From Streptomyces sp. CC228A (GTDB lineage: Bacteria; Actinomycetota; Actinomycetes; Streptomycetales; Streptomycetaceae): 64,000 nt of DNA. The notes below the pieces were generated by a model, which was given only the letters and a program-made list of their open reading frames with translations, made no database searches and was not told where the DNA came from. Position 1 is the stretch's first letter. Every line of letters begins with the position of its first letter. Shown piece by piece: positions 9,397-19,300 of this stretch. The DNA lies in contig NZ_JAJPUI010000001.1 in assembly GCF_021390935.1 (NCBI RefSeq), positions 186,001 through 250,000 of the forward strand, given 5' to 3'. The position numbers and the translations under genes were made by a program.

Positions 9397-10074
9397 TCAG
9401 GGGAGGCGCCAGTCGACCGGCTCGGCTCCCTGGCGCATCAGGAGGTCGTTGGTGCGGCTGAACGGCCGGGAGCCGAAGAAGCCGCGGTCGGCGGACATCG
9501 GCGAGGGGTGGGCCGACTCGATCGCCGGGTAGGCGTCGAGGAACGGGCGCAGGTTGCGGGCGTCCCGCCCCCACAGGACCGCGACGAGCGGCTTGCCGCG
9601 CGCGGCGAGCGCCTTGATGGCCTGTTCGGTGACCTCCTCCCAGCCCTTCCCGCGGTGTGCGCCCGGCTTGCCGGGAGCGGTGGTGAGGACCCTGTTGAGG
9701 AGCAGCACGCCCTGCCGGGTCCAGGGCGTCAGGTCGCCGTTCGAGGGGCGGGGCAGCCCGAGGTCGGTGTGCAGCTCGCGGAAGATGTTCTGCAGGCTGC
9801 CGGGGAGGCGCTGCACGTCGGGCGCCACGGCGAAGCTGAGGCCGATCGGATGGCCCGGGGTCGGGTAGGGGTCCTGACCCACGATCAGGACGCGCACCTC
9901 GTCGAAGGGCTGCTGGAAGGCGCGCAGGATGTGCTCCCCGGCGGGCAGGTACGTACGGCCGGCCGCGATCTCCTCGCGCAGGAAGCCGCCCATGGCGGAG
10001 ATGCGTCCCGCCACCGGGCGGAGCGCCTCCGCCCAGCCGGGCTCGACCAGTTGATCCAGGGGTTGTGCTGCCAC
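9397..10074 (-). CDS. ung: Uracil-DNA glycosylase, family 1
   Basis: 225 aa, the normal family length. It carries the water-activating loop [10 protein letters not shown], with catalytic Asp68, the uracil-recognition region LLLNRVLT, and the DNA intercalation loop HPSPMS with His189. It removes uracil from DNA to begin base-excision repair. The start is GTG. It faces the propeller gene tail to tail and is divergent from the kinase-like gene, with about 120 bases between starts. Confidence 0.95.
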   Translation of the reverse strand: MAAQPLDQLVEPGWAEALRPVAGRISAMGGFLREEIAAGRTYLPAGEHILRAFQQPFDEVRVLIVGQDPYPTPGHPIGLSFAVAPDVQRLPGSLQNIFRELHTDLGLPRPSNGDLTPWTRQGVLLLNRVLTTAPGKPGAHRGKGWEEVTEQAIKALAARGKPLVAVLWGRDARNLRPFLDAYPAIESAHPSPMSADRGFFGSRPFSRTNDLLMRQGAEPVDWRLP

Positions 10075-10195
10075 GGCGCGTCACTCTACCGGTGCAAGGG
10101 GATCACTCCCAACCGGTCACGGGGCGGCGGTCAGCGGCCGCCCGGCCGCGGTGCCGGAGCAGGAAGCCGCAGGGGAGCGCGAGGAGGGGACGGAC

Positions 10196-11214
10196 GTGGG
10201 AGGAGCGGATCCGGAGGGGCCGTGGCTGCTGGGTGTCGACTCGGGCGGCTCCGGGCTGCGGGTCGCCTTGGGGCGCGCCCCGGGGGCCCTGGCGCTCGGC
10301 TGGGCGGACGTGGAGGCCGTGGCGGTGCGGGAGTTCGGCGAGCCCGTGCCGACCGGGCCGGGAGGCATCGACGCGGACCGCCTGCTGGAGCGGGTGGTGC
10401 GGGCGGTGCGGGAGCTGTCGGCGGAGGCCGGGGGCGGGGCGACCGTCCTGCCGGTGGCCGCGGCGGTGGGGGCGGCCGGGATGGCGTCGCTCGGCGGTCG
10501 GCTGCGGGCCGTGCTGCCGCGCGCGTTGCGTACCGCGCTGGGCGTGCGGCGGCTGGCGCTCGCGTCGGACGCCGTCACCGCGTACGCCGGCGCCGCCGGG
10601 CAGCGGTCGGGCGCGGTGGTCGCCGCGGGCACCGGCATGGTGGCGCTGGGCACGGACCTGGCCCGCTGGCGGCGCGTCGATGGCTGGGGGCATCTGCTGG
10701 GCGACTGCGGCAGCGGGGCCTGGATCGGCCGCGCCGGTCTGGAGGCGGCGCTGCGCGCCCACGACGGGCGGCGGGGCGGTTCGGGAGCGCTGCTGCGGCG
10801 CGCCGAGGGGGTGTTCGGCCGGGCGGCCGGACTGCCCGGGGCGCTGTATCCGCGGCCGGACCGGCCCGCGGTGCTGGCGTCGTTCGCGCCGGAGGTGGCG
10901 CGGTGCGCCGCGGAGGACGGCGACCCGGTGGCGGCGGGCGTCCTGACGGAAGCGGCCCGGCACATCGCGGAGTCGGCCTCGGCCGCGCATCCGCCGGGCG
11001 GCGGGTGCGTCGCCCTGACGGGGGCCTGTTCAGGGTGGGTGAGCCGCTGCTCGGGCCGGTGCGCGCCGCGTTGGCGGGGCGGCTGCCGGGGGTGCCGGTG
11101 GTGGAGGGTGTGCGGGATCCGCTGTCGGGGGCGCTGCTGCTGGCCGGGGCGCTGGCCGCGGGCGCGCTGCTGCTGCCGCGGGAGGAGGGGTTGCTGGACA
11201 CGTACGAAGACTGA
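10196..11214 (+). CDS. BadF/BadG-type ATPase, N-acetylglucosamine-kinase-like (frameshifted)
   Basis: About 338 aa when repaired. The phosphate-1 motif LLGVDSGGSGLRVALG is near the N-terminus, with a VVAAGTGMVALG phosphate-2 region and GWGHLLGDCGSGAWIGRAGL after it, as in N-acetylglucosamine kinases. Near the end the frame changes at the GGGGG at 11020-11024: one G is missing between LTG and the continuing GLFRVGEPLLGPVRAALAG, which ends DTYED at 11214. The GTG at 10196 is preferred because GAGGAGGGG lies 6 bases before it; a GTG at 10151 is in frame but has a poor ribosome site. It probably phosphorylates an amino sugar, though substrate specificity cannot be read. Confidence 0.75.
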
Positions 11215-11315
11215 CCGGCGATTCGGACAAACGTACCCGGACAAACCGGGTGATAGGTCGCGTGATCGCCCCCTACCGAACGTCGGAGTGGGCGGAACCA
11301 GTAGCATGCGGCGCC

Positions 11316-12236
11316 ATGAGCTCCCCCACTGGGCCCGCTTCCGGCCTGCCTGTACGAATGCCGCGACCCCGCCAGTCCGGGCGGCACCGTCGCCCCGAAC
11401 CCCTGGCGGCGCCCGAGGGCGCGCCCGCACTCGTTCTCGCCGTCCCCGGTGAGCCCTCCGCCGCCGTGCGGGGCCTGGCGGACGAGCTGGTGAGCATCGC
11501 GCGCTCTGAGCTGCCCGGCCTGGACGCCGCGGTCGCGTTCCTGGACGGCCACGACGCGGAGTACGCCTCCCTGCCGGCCGTGCTGCAGGAGGCGCAGGCA
11601 CTGCGGGTCGAGCGGTACGAGCTCGCGCAGGCCGCCGGCCGGGAGGTCGCCGCGCCCGAGGGGCCGGCCGCCGTCGTGGTGCCGCTGCTGGTGGGCCCCG
11701 AGCACGCGGTGATGGACCGGATACGGCAGGCGGTCGCCGACAGCGGTGTGCCGGCCGAAGTGACCGACATGCTGGGGCCGCACCCGCTGCTGGCCGAGGC
11801 CGTGCACGTGCGGCTCTCCGAGGCGGGTCTCGCCCGGGCCGACCGGGCGCGGCTGTTCACGGTGGCGACGGCCGCCGACGGCATCGTCCTGGCCACGGTG
11901 GGCGGTCAGGAGGCGGTGCAGGCCGCCGGGATCACCGGCATGCTGCTGGCCGCGCGGCTCGCGGTGCCGGTGATGGCCGCCGCGCTGGACGAGGACGGCT
12001 CGGTGACGGCGGTCGCGGAGCAGCTGCGGGGCGCGGGCTCCGCCCAGCTCGCGCTGGCGCCGTACCTGGTCGGCCCCGAGGCGCCCGCGGCGCTGCTGGA
12101 CGACGCGGCGAAGGCCGCGGACTGCCCGGTGGCCGAGCCGCTCGGCGCGTACCCGGCGGTCGGCAAGCTGGTGCTGTCGCAGTACATGACTCTGCTGGGA
12201 CTCTCCCCGCAGCAGGCGGGCGCACCCGTCCGCTGA
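11316..12236 (+). CDS. CbiX/sirohydrochlorin-chelatase-like protein lacking the N-terminal His
   Basis: 306 aa. The two-half alpha/beta fold of CbiX-like chelatases can be followed: ALVLAVPGEPSAAVRGLADEL in the first half, and PYLVGPEAPAALL and LGAYPAVGKLVLSQY in the second. Canonical members have a metal-binding His in an AHG(S/T) turn after the first strand. Here that turn reads AVPGEPS, so the usual metal ligand is absent. It may therefore not insert metal into tetrapyrroles. The ATG at 11316 (MSSPTGPASG) follows GCGGCGCC without a strong ribosome site. It converges on the lactonase gene through a hairpin terminator. Confidence 0.7.
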   Translation: MSSPTGPASGLPVRMPRPRQSGRHRRPEPLAAPEGAPALVLAVPGEPSAAVRGLADELVSIARSELPGLDAAVAFLDGHDAEYASLPAVLQEAQALRVERYELAQAAGREVAAPEGPAAVVVPLLVGPEHAVMDRIRQAVADSGVPAEVTDMLGPHPLLAEAVHVRLSEAGLARADRARLFTVATAADGIVLATVGGQEAVQAAGITGMLLAARLAVPVMAAALDEDGSVTAVAEQLRGAGSAQLALAPYLVGPEAPAALLDDAAKAADCPVAEPLGAYPAVGKLVLSQYMTLLGLSPQQAGAPVR

Positions 12237-12256
12237 CAGCACACGAAGACCCCCGG

Positions 12257-12287
12257 CGGCCCGTACGGAACCTCTCCGTGCGGGCCG
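12257..12287. terminator. Bidirectional hairpin between convergent genes
   Basis: Arms of 13 bases (CGGCCCGTACGGA and TCCGTGCGGGCCG) pair with one G-U wobble around a five-base loop. It sits 20 bases after the CbiX-like stop and 42 bases from the lactonase stop. No T-run follows, as is common for Streptomyces terminators. Confidence 0.7.
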
Positions 12288-12328
12288 CACGCATGCCGGG
12301 CCGCGTGCGTGGCTGTACGCCCGGCGGG

Positions 12329-13468
12329 CTATCCGAGAACCACGCAGGTCGCCGCCGGCACGGAGACGGAGCCGGCCGGGGACGGGACGCCCGTGGCCGG
12401 GTCGATGTCGAACCAGGTGACGTCGCCGGACCGTTCGTTGGCCACGTACAGGCGACGGCCCCCGGGGTCGACGGTGAGGTCCCGGGGCCAGCGGCCGCCG
12501 CAGGGCACGTGGGCCACGGGGGTGAGCCGTTCGCCGTCGCCGTCCACGGCGAGGACCGCGAGGGTGTCGTCGCCGCGCACCGCCGCCCAGACGAACCTGC
12601 CGTCGGGGGCGACGGCCACGCCGGACGGGTAGGCCGCGCCGCTCTCCCCGGCGCCGGGCCGTACCGGCACCTCCCCCACCGGGACGAGGGTGCCGCCGCG
12701 CGGGTTCCAGCGGCACACGGTGAGTGTCGGCGTGAGCTCGGCGAGGACGTACACATGGCGCCCGGCCGGGTGGAAGGCCAGGTGGCGGGGGCCGCTGCCG
12801 GGCCGCAGCGGAGTCCCGCCGCGCGGTGTCAGCGCGCCCGTGGCGGGGTCGAGGGCGTGGACGCGGACGGAGTCGGTACCGAGGTCCACCGCCAGCAGCA
12901 GGCGCCCTCCGGGCGCCGGCACGACCTGGTGCGCGTGGGGGCCCGCCTGGCGCTCCGGGTCCGGGCCGCGGCCCTCGTGCTGCACCAGTCCCGACACGCC
13001 GCGCAGGGAGCCGCCGGGCCGCACGGAGAGGGCGCTGACGCTGCCGGAGCCGTAGTGCGCGGTCACCACGTGGCCGGAGGCGCAGGCGAGGTGGGTGGGG
13101 CCGGAGCCGCCCGAGGGGACGGGCGCGGACAGCAGGCGGGGTACCGGCCCGGAGGTGGTGTCGAACGCGGCGACCGCACCCTCCTCCGTCTCCGACACGG
13201 CATACAGCACCGTGCCCTGCGGGGCCAGGGCGAGGAACGACGGATCGGCGACCGCGTCGGTGGTGCCGGTGATCGCGAGGGCGCCGGTGGCGGGGTCGAC
13301 GGAGGCGGCCGTGACTCCGCGCCCCCCGGCGTGGGTGAACGATCCGATGAAGGCGCGCCCCACCGGAGCGCCGCGCCCGGCCGGGCCGGGCCGCGCCTGC
13401 GTGGCGGGCGGTGCCGCCGCGGTGTCCCCGCCGGTCGCGTCCTGACGTCCCTCGTGACGCGTTGCCAT
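12329..13468 (-). CDS. Lactonase-family beta-propeller protein (YbhE/6-phosphogluconolactonase-like)
   Basis: 379 aa. From about residue 38 the protein reads as a seven-bladed propeller of the pfam10282 type, with YVTN-like repeats such as HVYVLAELTPTLTV, FVWAAVRGDDTLAV and RLYVANERSGDVTWF. There is no signal peptide; the first 37 residues are a low-complexity Ala/Pro/Gly tail. In E. coli the family includes 6-phosphogluconolactonase Pgl of the pentose phosphate pathway, but many actinobacterial members have unknown substrates. The ATG at 13468 follows GAGGGG. Confidence 0.8.
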   Translation of the reverse strand: MATRHEGRQDATGGDTAAAPPATQARPGPAGRGAPVGRAFIGSFTHAGGRGVTAASVDPATGALAITGTTDAVADPSFLALAPQGTVLYAVSETEEGAVAAFDTTSGPVPRLLSAPVPSGGSGPTHLACASGHVVTAHYGSGSVSALSVRPGGSLRGVSGLVQHEGRGPDPERQAGPHAHQVVPAPGGRLLLAVDLGTDSVRVHALDPATGALTPRGGTPLRPGSGPRHLAFHPAGRHVYVLAELTPTLTVCRWNPRGGTLVPVGEVPVRPGAGESGAAYPSGVAVAPDGRFVWAAVRGDDTLAVLAVDGDGERLTPVAHVPCGGRWPRDLTVDPGGRRLYVANERSGDVTWFDIDPATGVPSPAGSVSVPAATCVVLG

Positions 13469-13597
13469 CGCGCTGCCCCTCTCGTCGGCCGTGTGTGCGC
13501 TGCCTGCGCCCTGCCGCGGGGCAGACGCTAGCAGCTCAGGTCTAGACCAGCTGGGGGTGTGTCGGAAACCCGGGCGGCCGTGCCGTCCGCCGGGGGC

Positions 13598-15181
13598 TCA
13601 GGGGTGGGCCAGCGGCTGGAGGCGCACCGGGCGCTGGAGGGGGTCCTCCAGTCCGACGAGGGCCTGCTCCAGCGCCTTGAGGTGGCGCAGCGCAGGGTGC
13701 TCGGCCGCCTGCTCCGCCGCCGCGTCGGCCTCCCGCGGCACCGGCCGAGCGGCAGCGGGCTCCGGTCGGTCCGCGGCCGGGTCCGCGGCGGCGGCCGCCC
13801 CGGGCGCCCCGCCTCCGGTGGGAGCGGCCTGCGTGAGGGCCCGCACCGCGGCCTCCACACGCCAGCAGGCGACGGTGAGCCGCACGTCGTGCGAGGCGTC
13901 GGCGTCCGCGGCGACGAGCGCCAGGGCCCGCGCCTCGGCCGCGCAGGCGTCGAGGAGCTCCATGACCCGCAGGGCGCGCCGCTTGCGTACGCGCAGCGGG
14001 TTCAGGGGGTGGACCAGCGGGGCAAGCGAGAGCCGCACCCGGGCCAGCAGTGCCTCCAGGTCCCGGATGTGCGGGGTCGGGTCGGCCTGCTCGTCGCCCG
14101 CCAGGCGTGCGGCCGCCGCGGCGGCGGAGGCGTGCACGCTGTGCAGAGCGCGTCCTATCCAGCCGTTGGTCGTCGCGTCGGTGGTGATCGGCAGCACGAA
14201 CAGCACCGCGAGCACCGCTCCCGCCATGCCGACGCCGGTCTCCAGCAGCCGCAGCGCCAGCAGCCCCGCGTCGAGCATCCCGAGCAGCCCGTAGAGCAGG
14301 CTGGCCATCACCGTCACCGCGAGCATCATCCACGTGTAGGAGACGGGCGCCGCGTAGAAGATGCCGAACACGCACGCCGCGATCAGGACGGCGCTGGGCA
14401 CGGGCGCCCCGTGCAGCGGGACGGCGACGAGTGCGCCCGCGCCGATGCCGATGAGGGTGCCGAGGAAGCGCCGGAAGCCGCGGACCAGGGTCTCACCGCG
14501 GGACGTGGTGTTGACGAAGATCCACCAGGTGGCGCCCACCGCCCAGTACCAGCGCTCGTCCGACAGCATCTGGCCGACGAGCAGGGCGAAGCCTGCGCCG
14601 GCCGTGGCCTGGACGGCCTGGCGCGTGGTGACCCGGCGCAGGCCGGTGCCGTCGCCCGGGGCGGGGACGGTGGGCGGCGGCGGAAGGCGGCGCTCGTAGC
14701 ACCAGGCGCCGAACCGTACGGCCGCGGCGGTGGCCAGCGACAGCAGGACGGCGGCGTACAGCTCCGGCAGCTGCGCGGGCACGGTGCCGAGGAACTGCGT
14801 CACGAAGTACGACATGAACGCGAAGACGCCGAGGGCGTGCCCGCGCGGCCCCCAGCGGCGGGCGTAGACGCCGGCGCCGGCGACGGCGAGGAAGGCCGCG
14901 TCGCGGGCTGCCGGGTGGTCGTGCAGCACGGCGGCGAGCGCCAGGACCGGCAGGCCGGCGGCCGGCAGCAGGGCGGTGGTGACGGCCTGGCCGCGCACGG
15001 TCGGGTCGGTCACGGTGAAGAGCGCGAGCAGCGCGGCGAGGCCGCCGGTGACCGCCGCGACGAGCGAGTGCCCGGCCAGTCCGCACAGGGCCACCGCGAG
15101 TCCGATGCCGAGGACCGCCCGGGTCGCGGCACGCAGCCGCAGCCGGCCCGGGTCGGGAGCCGCGAACACCCTCTTGAGCAC
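13598..15181 (-). CDS. FUSC-family inner-membrane exporter-like protein
   Basis: 527 aa. An N-terminal block of about six membrane helices, a central cytoplasmic stretch with a DGTGLRRVTTRQAVQ joint, then a second helix block (GAWCYE to VLFVLPIT) and a long helical cytoplasmic tail. This is the two-repeat FUSC layout of fusaric-acid/aromatic-acid resistance proteins. The start is GTG with GAAGGGG about 10 bases upstream. It is divergent from an Lrp-type gene. Its leader carries a terminator-shaped hairpin and a short upstream start site, described separately, so expression may be controlled by attenuation as well as by the Lrp protein. Confidence 0.85.
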   Translation of the reverse strand: MLKRVFAAPDPGRLRLRAATRAVLGIGLAVALCGLAGHSLVAAVTGGLAALLALFTVTDPTVRGQAVTTALLPAAGLPVLALAAVLHDHPAARDAAFLAVAGAGVYARRWGPRGHALGVFAFMSYFVTQFLGTVPAQLPELYAAVLLSLATAAAVRFGAWCYERRLPPPPTVPAPGDGTGLRRVTTRQAVQATAGAGFALLVGQMLSDERWYWAVGATWWIFVNTTSRGETLVRGFRRFLGTLIGIGAGALVAVPLHGAPVPSAVLIAACVFGIFYAAPVSYTWMMLAVTVMASLLYGLLGMLDAGLLALRLLETGVGMAGAVLAVLFVLPITTDATTNGWIGRALHSVHASAAAAAARLAGDEQADPTPHIRDLEALLARVRLSLAPLVHPLNPLRVRKRRALRVMELLDACAAEARALALVAADADASHDVRLTVACWRVEAAVRALTQAAPTGGGAPGAAAAADPAADRPEPAAARPVPREADAAAEQAAEHPALRHLKALEQALVGLEDPLQRPVRLQPLAHP

Positions 15182-15267
15182 CTACTACCGCCCCTTCGCA
15201 TGAGTCCCCCCGGCGCCGTCCGGGCGCGGTCGCGCGCCGCGGCACGGGCCGTGGGAGACGTGGCATG

Positions 15268-15332
15268 AAAAAGGCGCCGCGGGATCCGCAGCGCCATCGA
15301 CCCCTCCATAAGACCATCGAGTGACGCGATGG
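15268..15332 (-). promoter_or_regulatory. Candidate attenuator/leader switch upstream of the FUSC gene
   Basis: Read on the minus strand, 15295 to 15273 forms a 10-base-pair stem with a three-base loop (GGCGCUGCGG-AUC-CCGCGGCGCC, one U-G pair) followed at once by UUUUU (15272-15268), a textbook intrinsic terminator. It lies 87 bases before the FUSC start. The left arm overlaps an AUG (15297-15295) that has a GGAGGGG ribosome site at 15307-15301. Further upstream, CCAUCG (15332-15327) can pair with CGAUGG at 15319-15314 or with CGAUGG at 15299-15294, which includes that AUG and the base of the terminator. These are mutually exclusive pairings, as in a switch. Function is inferred. Confidence 0.5.
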
Positions 15333-15353
15333 CTCAAGTCGACTCCGATTCAC

Positions 15354-15368
15354 TGGACCATTGGCCCA
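15354..15368. promoter_or_regulatory. Operator-like palindrome 1, Lrp/FUSC intergenic region
   Basis: TGG-a-CCA-t-TGG-c-CCA: a 15-base palindrome with only the centre and two symmetric positions unpaired. It lies between the divergent Lrp and FUSC genes and shares its GGACCAnTGGCC core with a second site 51 bases away. Confidence 0.5.
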
Positions 15369-15404
15369 GCCGTACGCCGTCGGCCCCTGCCGGGACGCGG
15401 CCAA

Positions 15405-15419
15405 CGGACCAGTGGCCGG
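15405..15419. promoter_or_regulatory. Operator-like palindrome 2, Lrp/FUSC intergenic region
   Basis: CGGACCAGTGGCCGG repeats the GGACCAnTGGCC core of the site at 15354. The 51-base spacing is close to five helical turns, so both copies face the same side of the DNA. That suits an oligomeric Lrp-type protein. Confidence 0.45.
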
Positions 15420-15521
15420 GGCCAGGGGCCGTTGCACCGCCGTTGGTACAGTCGGCGCATCGGAATGCCGACTTCCGGCACGGGCGCGCCGGGCCGGCCG
15501 CTGCGGAGGAGAGGACATCCG

Positions 15522-16010
15522 TTGCCGGTGGACGAGCTGGACACCCGGATCCTGCGGCTGCTCATCGAGCAGCCCCGTACCAGCGTGCGGGAGTACGCCC
15601 GCCTCCTGGGCATCGCCCGCGGCACCCTCCAGGCGCGGCTGGACCGGCTGGAGCGGGACGGGGTGATCACCGGGACGGGCCCCTTCCTCTCCCCCGCCGC
15701 CCTGGGCCATCCGGTGCTGGCGTTCGTGCACGTCGAGGTCACCCAAGGGCACCTGGACGAGGTCGGTGACGCGCTGGCCGCCGTGCCGGAGATCGTGGAG
15801 GCGTGGTCCATCACGGGCGGCGGCGACCTCCTGACCCGGGTGGTGGCCCGGGACAACGAGCACCTGGAGGACGTGATCCAGCAGCTCATCCAGTTGCCGG
15901 CGGTCGTCAGGACCCGCACCGAGGTCGCTCTGCGCGAGCGGGTCCCGTACCGGCTGCTGCCCCTGGTCGAGTCGGTCGGCCGCCGCCGAGCCGAACCGCG
16001 TCCCCGCTGA
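15522..16010 (+). CDS. Lrp/AsnC family transcriptional regulator
   Basis: 162 aa. The N-terminal winged helix has DTRILRLLIEQPRTSVREYARLLGI followed by GTLQARLDRLERDGVI, then a RAM-type effector domain (VLAFVHVEVTQGHLDEV, VEAWSITGGGDLLTRVVA). The TTG at 15522 is chosen because GGAGGAGAGG lies 8 bases upstream; the GTG at 15528 is the alternative. It is divergent from FUSC with two matching palindromes between, so it probably controls the exporter and itself in response to an amino acid or aromatic acid. The ligand is unknown. Confidence 0.85.
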   Translation: MPVDELDTRILRLLIEQPRTSVREYARLLGIARGTLQARLDRLERDGVITGTGPFLSPAALGHPVLAFVHVEVTQGHLDEVGDALAAVPEIVEAWSITGGGDLLTRVVARDNEHLEDVIQQLIQLPAVVRTRTEVALRERVPYRLLPLVESVGRRRAEPRPR

Positions 16011-16032
16011 GGGCGCGTCGCAGCCCCGCGGA

Positions 16033-16080
16033 AGCGCGGAGGCGCGGAGGCGCGGAGGCGCGGAGGCGCGGAGGCGCAGA
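16033..16080. repeat. 8-base tandem repeat (GGCGCGGA x about 6)
   Basis: Six consecutive 8-base units, four exact and two with a single change, lie just after the Lrp stop. The rest of the 350-base gap between the Lrp stop and the amylase stop (16011-16360) is GC-rich with no gene visible. Confidence 0.8.
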
Positions 16081-16360
16081 CCTCGGCGGGCGAAGGAGCG
16101 GGCGGAGGAGCTGACCACAGAGGCACAGGCCGCGGAGGCGTCGGCGGCGATGACGGACCAGGCGTGGTGACGCGGTCGGCGGGCCGGACTCGCGCAGCCG
16201 ATGGGCCGAACTCGGCGCCCGACCGGCGGACCGGACTCGGCCCGGCCGGGTGCGCGGACGCCCCCGGCCGGGCGTCGTCCGTACGGGGGCGCCGGGGCCG
16301 GGGGCGGCAGGCGGGGGCGCGCGCCGTCCGTGCCGGGGCGGCGGGTGCGCGCAGGGCGGG

Positions 16361-19300
16361 TCACTTCAGGTACGGCCCGTCCGTGCCGACCTTGCCGGGT
16401 GCGGCGTTGGCGCCGCCCAGGTCGAGGACGTAGACCCGGAGGTTTCCCTTGCCGGAGGCCGGGGCGGTGAGGGTGCCGTCGGTGACGGTGACGGCCCTGC
16501 CGGTGACGGCTTCCTTGTAGGTGCCGTTGAGGACGCCGGTGAAGGTGGCGCCGCTGCCGACGGAGACCAGGGCGTAGCTGTCGACGCCCGCGGCGGCGTC
16601 GGTGTAGCGCCGTTTGAAGGCCATGTCGCCGCTGACGCCCTCGGTGGAGTACTGGCCCATCTGGAGGGCGGGCACGGCCCGGCGGATCTGGTTGAGGCGC
16701 TGCACATGCGCCACCAGGGGTTGCTGGAGCGTGGTGGCCACGGGACCGTCGGCGCTGGAGACCTCCGAGAAGTCGCGGGCGGTGACCTCCCCGGCGATCC
16801 TGTCTCCGTAGTAGGCGCGGCCCGTGCCGGCCAGGGGGCACGTGGGGCCGCAGTCGATCTGCTTGCCTGCCTGGAACTCGGTTTCGGAGCCGTAGTAGAG
16901 GGTGGGGATGCCGCGGAAGGTCCACATCAGGGACATGTTCTCGGCCCAGGCGTCGGTGCCGCCGGCGTAGCGCTCCTTGGACTTGTTGGGCCCGTAGTCG
17001 TGGCTGTCGACGTAGACGACGTTGTAGGTGGCGTCGTTGACGGAGTCGTCGGAGTCCTTGCCGTTGTGGAACGCGTTGGACGCGTCGCCGAAGTTCATGT
17101 GCATGCGCATGTCGATGATGTGCATGCCGCTGAACCGGCTGCGGTCCGGGGTGCGGTAGGTGTTGCCGTCGAGGAAGGCGTTGGCGGAGGTGGGCTGGCC
17201 GGCGGGGCCCAGGGCCTGCTCGTGGGCGTACATCTCCAGCGCCGCCGCGGTGTCGTCCGCGGCGTACTCGCGGCGCTCCTTCCATGTGTAGAACTGCGCG
17301 GAGTGGTTCGCGGAGCCGCGGTTCCACTTGTCGTTGACGAAGGCGGCGACCTCGCCGAAGACGAAGAAGTCCCGTGCCTTCTGCGCGCCGGACCGCTGGG
17401 TGACGCGCTCCTGGATGGCGGGCAGGAAGCGGCGGTTCCAGGTGGTGCGCGGGATGTGCACGGCCGTGTCGACGCGGAAGCCGTCCACGCCCATGTCGAT
17501 GTACTTGTTGTAGGCACCGATCAGGTACTGCTGGACGGCGGCGCTTTCGGTGTCGAAGTCGGCGAGGTCCTCGTGGATCCAGCAGGAACGCGCGTCCTCG
17601 CCCTCCCAGTTGCCCAGCCAGCACTGGTGGTAGAGGGCGGCGGGGAACATCTTGCCGGTGGGGTCGGGCCACTGGCAATTGTAGAGGGTGTATCCCTCGG
17701 CGCTGTACCTGCCGTTCGGCTTGCCCCAGTTCAGGCAGGTGTTGCCGGTGGGTTCGGCCGTCGACCACAGGTCGCCGTTGTAGTGGGACTTGCCGGACAC
17801 GGGGTCGACGGTCAGGCCGTCGTATGCGAAGTCGCCGTTCGGCTGGTCGTAGTACCAGCTCCACTGGGTGTCGCGCACCCCGTACACGGTGGGGGTGAAG
17901 AGGCCCTTGGCGCCCCAGCGCGAGGAGTGGTTGTAGACCACGTCCTGGTAGATCTTCATGCCCTTGGCGTGGGCGGCGTTGATCAGGTCCTGGTAGGAGG
18001 CCCCGGCGGACTCCAGGCGCGGGTCGACTTCGTAGAAGTCCCAGCCGTGGTAGCCGTGGTAGTCGTAGTCGGAGCGGTTGAGGACGACGGGGGTGATCCA
18101 CACGGCCGAGAAGCCGAGGGCCTTGACGTAGTCGAGCTTCTGGATCAGGCCCTTGAAGTCGCCGCGGAACATGGGGTCGTCGTGGGCGGCGTTGCCGGAC
18201 TTCTGGTGCCGGCTGCCGCCGCGGTTGTTGGCGGGGTCGCCGTCGTTGAAGCGGGCCGTGAGGACGAAGTAGATCGGGTCCTTGCGAGGGTCGCCGCCCA
18301 GCGGGGTGCCTGGTTCGGCCGGGGGCGGTGCGTCCCCGGTGGTGGCGCACTCCGGCGCGCTCGCGGCGGACGTGTTGCCTGCCGCGTCCCGGGCCTGCAC
18401 GGTCCAGCAGTAGGAGGTCCGCTCCTCCAGGCCGCTGGCGGACAGGACGGTGGAGGAGGTGCCGGCCAGCGACGTGCCGTGGCTGCCGCCGGTGCGGGTG
18501 ACCTGGTAGCCGGTGACGCCGGTGTCGTCGGTGGACGCGTCCCACGACAGCACCGCGGAGGTGCCGGTGACCGAGGCGCTGAGACCGCCGGGTACGGAGG
18601 GGGCGGTGGTGTCCGGCTCGGCGGCCGCGCAGGGGTCGGCGGCGTCTGCGGTGACGGCGGTGTCCTTGACGGTGTGGCCGCCGGTGCCGAGTGTGTAGTC
18701 GGCGCCGTTGTGGTTGTCCCAGACGCCGTTGCCGTTGTTGAAGGCGGCCCGCCAGGTGGTGGCGGTGCCCAGGTCGACGGTCTTCTTCACCCAGCCGGTG
18801 CAGGCCGGTTCCATGCCCGTGCCCGGTACGGTCGTCCAGGAGCCGCCGGAGGGCGCCCAGTGCAGGTTGACGGTGGCCCAGCCGACGGTGCCGGTGGAGT
18901 ACCAGACGGTCGCCGCGTTGCCTTCGGGCGGCTCGGTCGACCCGCAGGGGTCGCTGTGGGCGACCATGCCGTCCTTGACGGCGATCGTGCCGGTGCCGAG
19001 GGTGTAGTCGGCGCCGTTGTGGTTGTCCCAGACGCCGTTGCCGTTGTTGAAGGCGGCCCGCCAGGTGGTGGCGGTGCCGAGGTCGACGGTCAGCGTGACC
19101 CAGTCGGTGCAGGCCGCCGCCATCCGGGTGCCGGGCGCGGTGGTCCAGGGGCCGCCGGTCGGCGCCCAGTGCAGGAAGTAGGCCGGCCAGTCGCGCGTCG
19201 GCGTGTGGTAGTAGACGGTGGCAGAGGTGGGCTCCGTGTCCGCGCAGGGGTCGGTGGTGGTGACCGTGCCGCCGGCGACGGCGGAGGCGCCGCCGCCGAG

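Noticed and set aside
15010..15309. 99-codon frame containing the FUSC leader start
   Set aside because: Not called as a gene: it overlaps FUSC out of frame and has Arg-rich sequence. Its start codon is kept only as part of the possible attenuator.
16033..16080. Possible CRISPR-like array
   Set aside because: Units are 8 bases and contiguous, without spacers.
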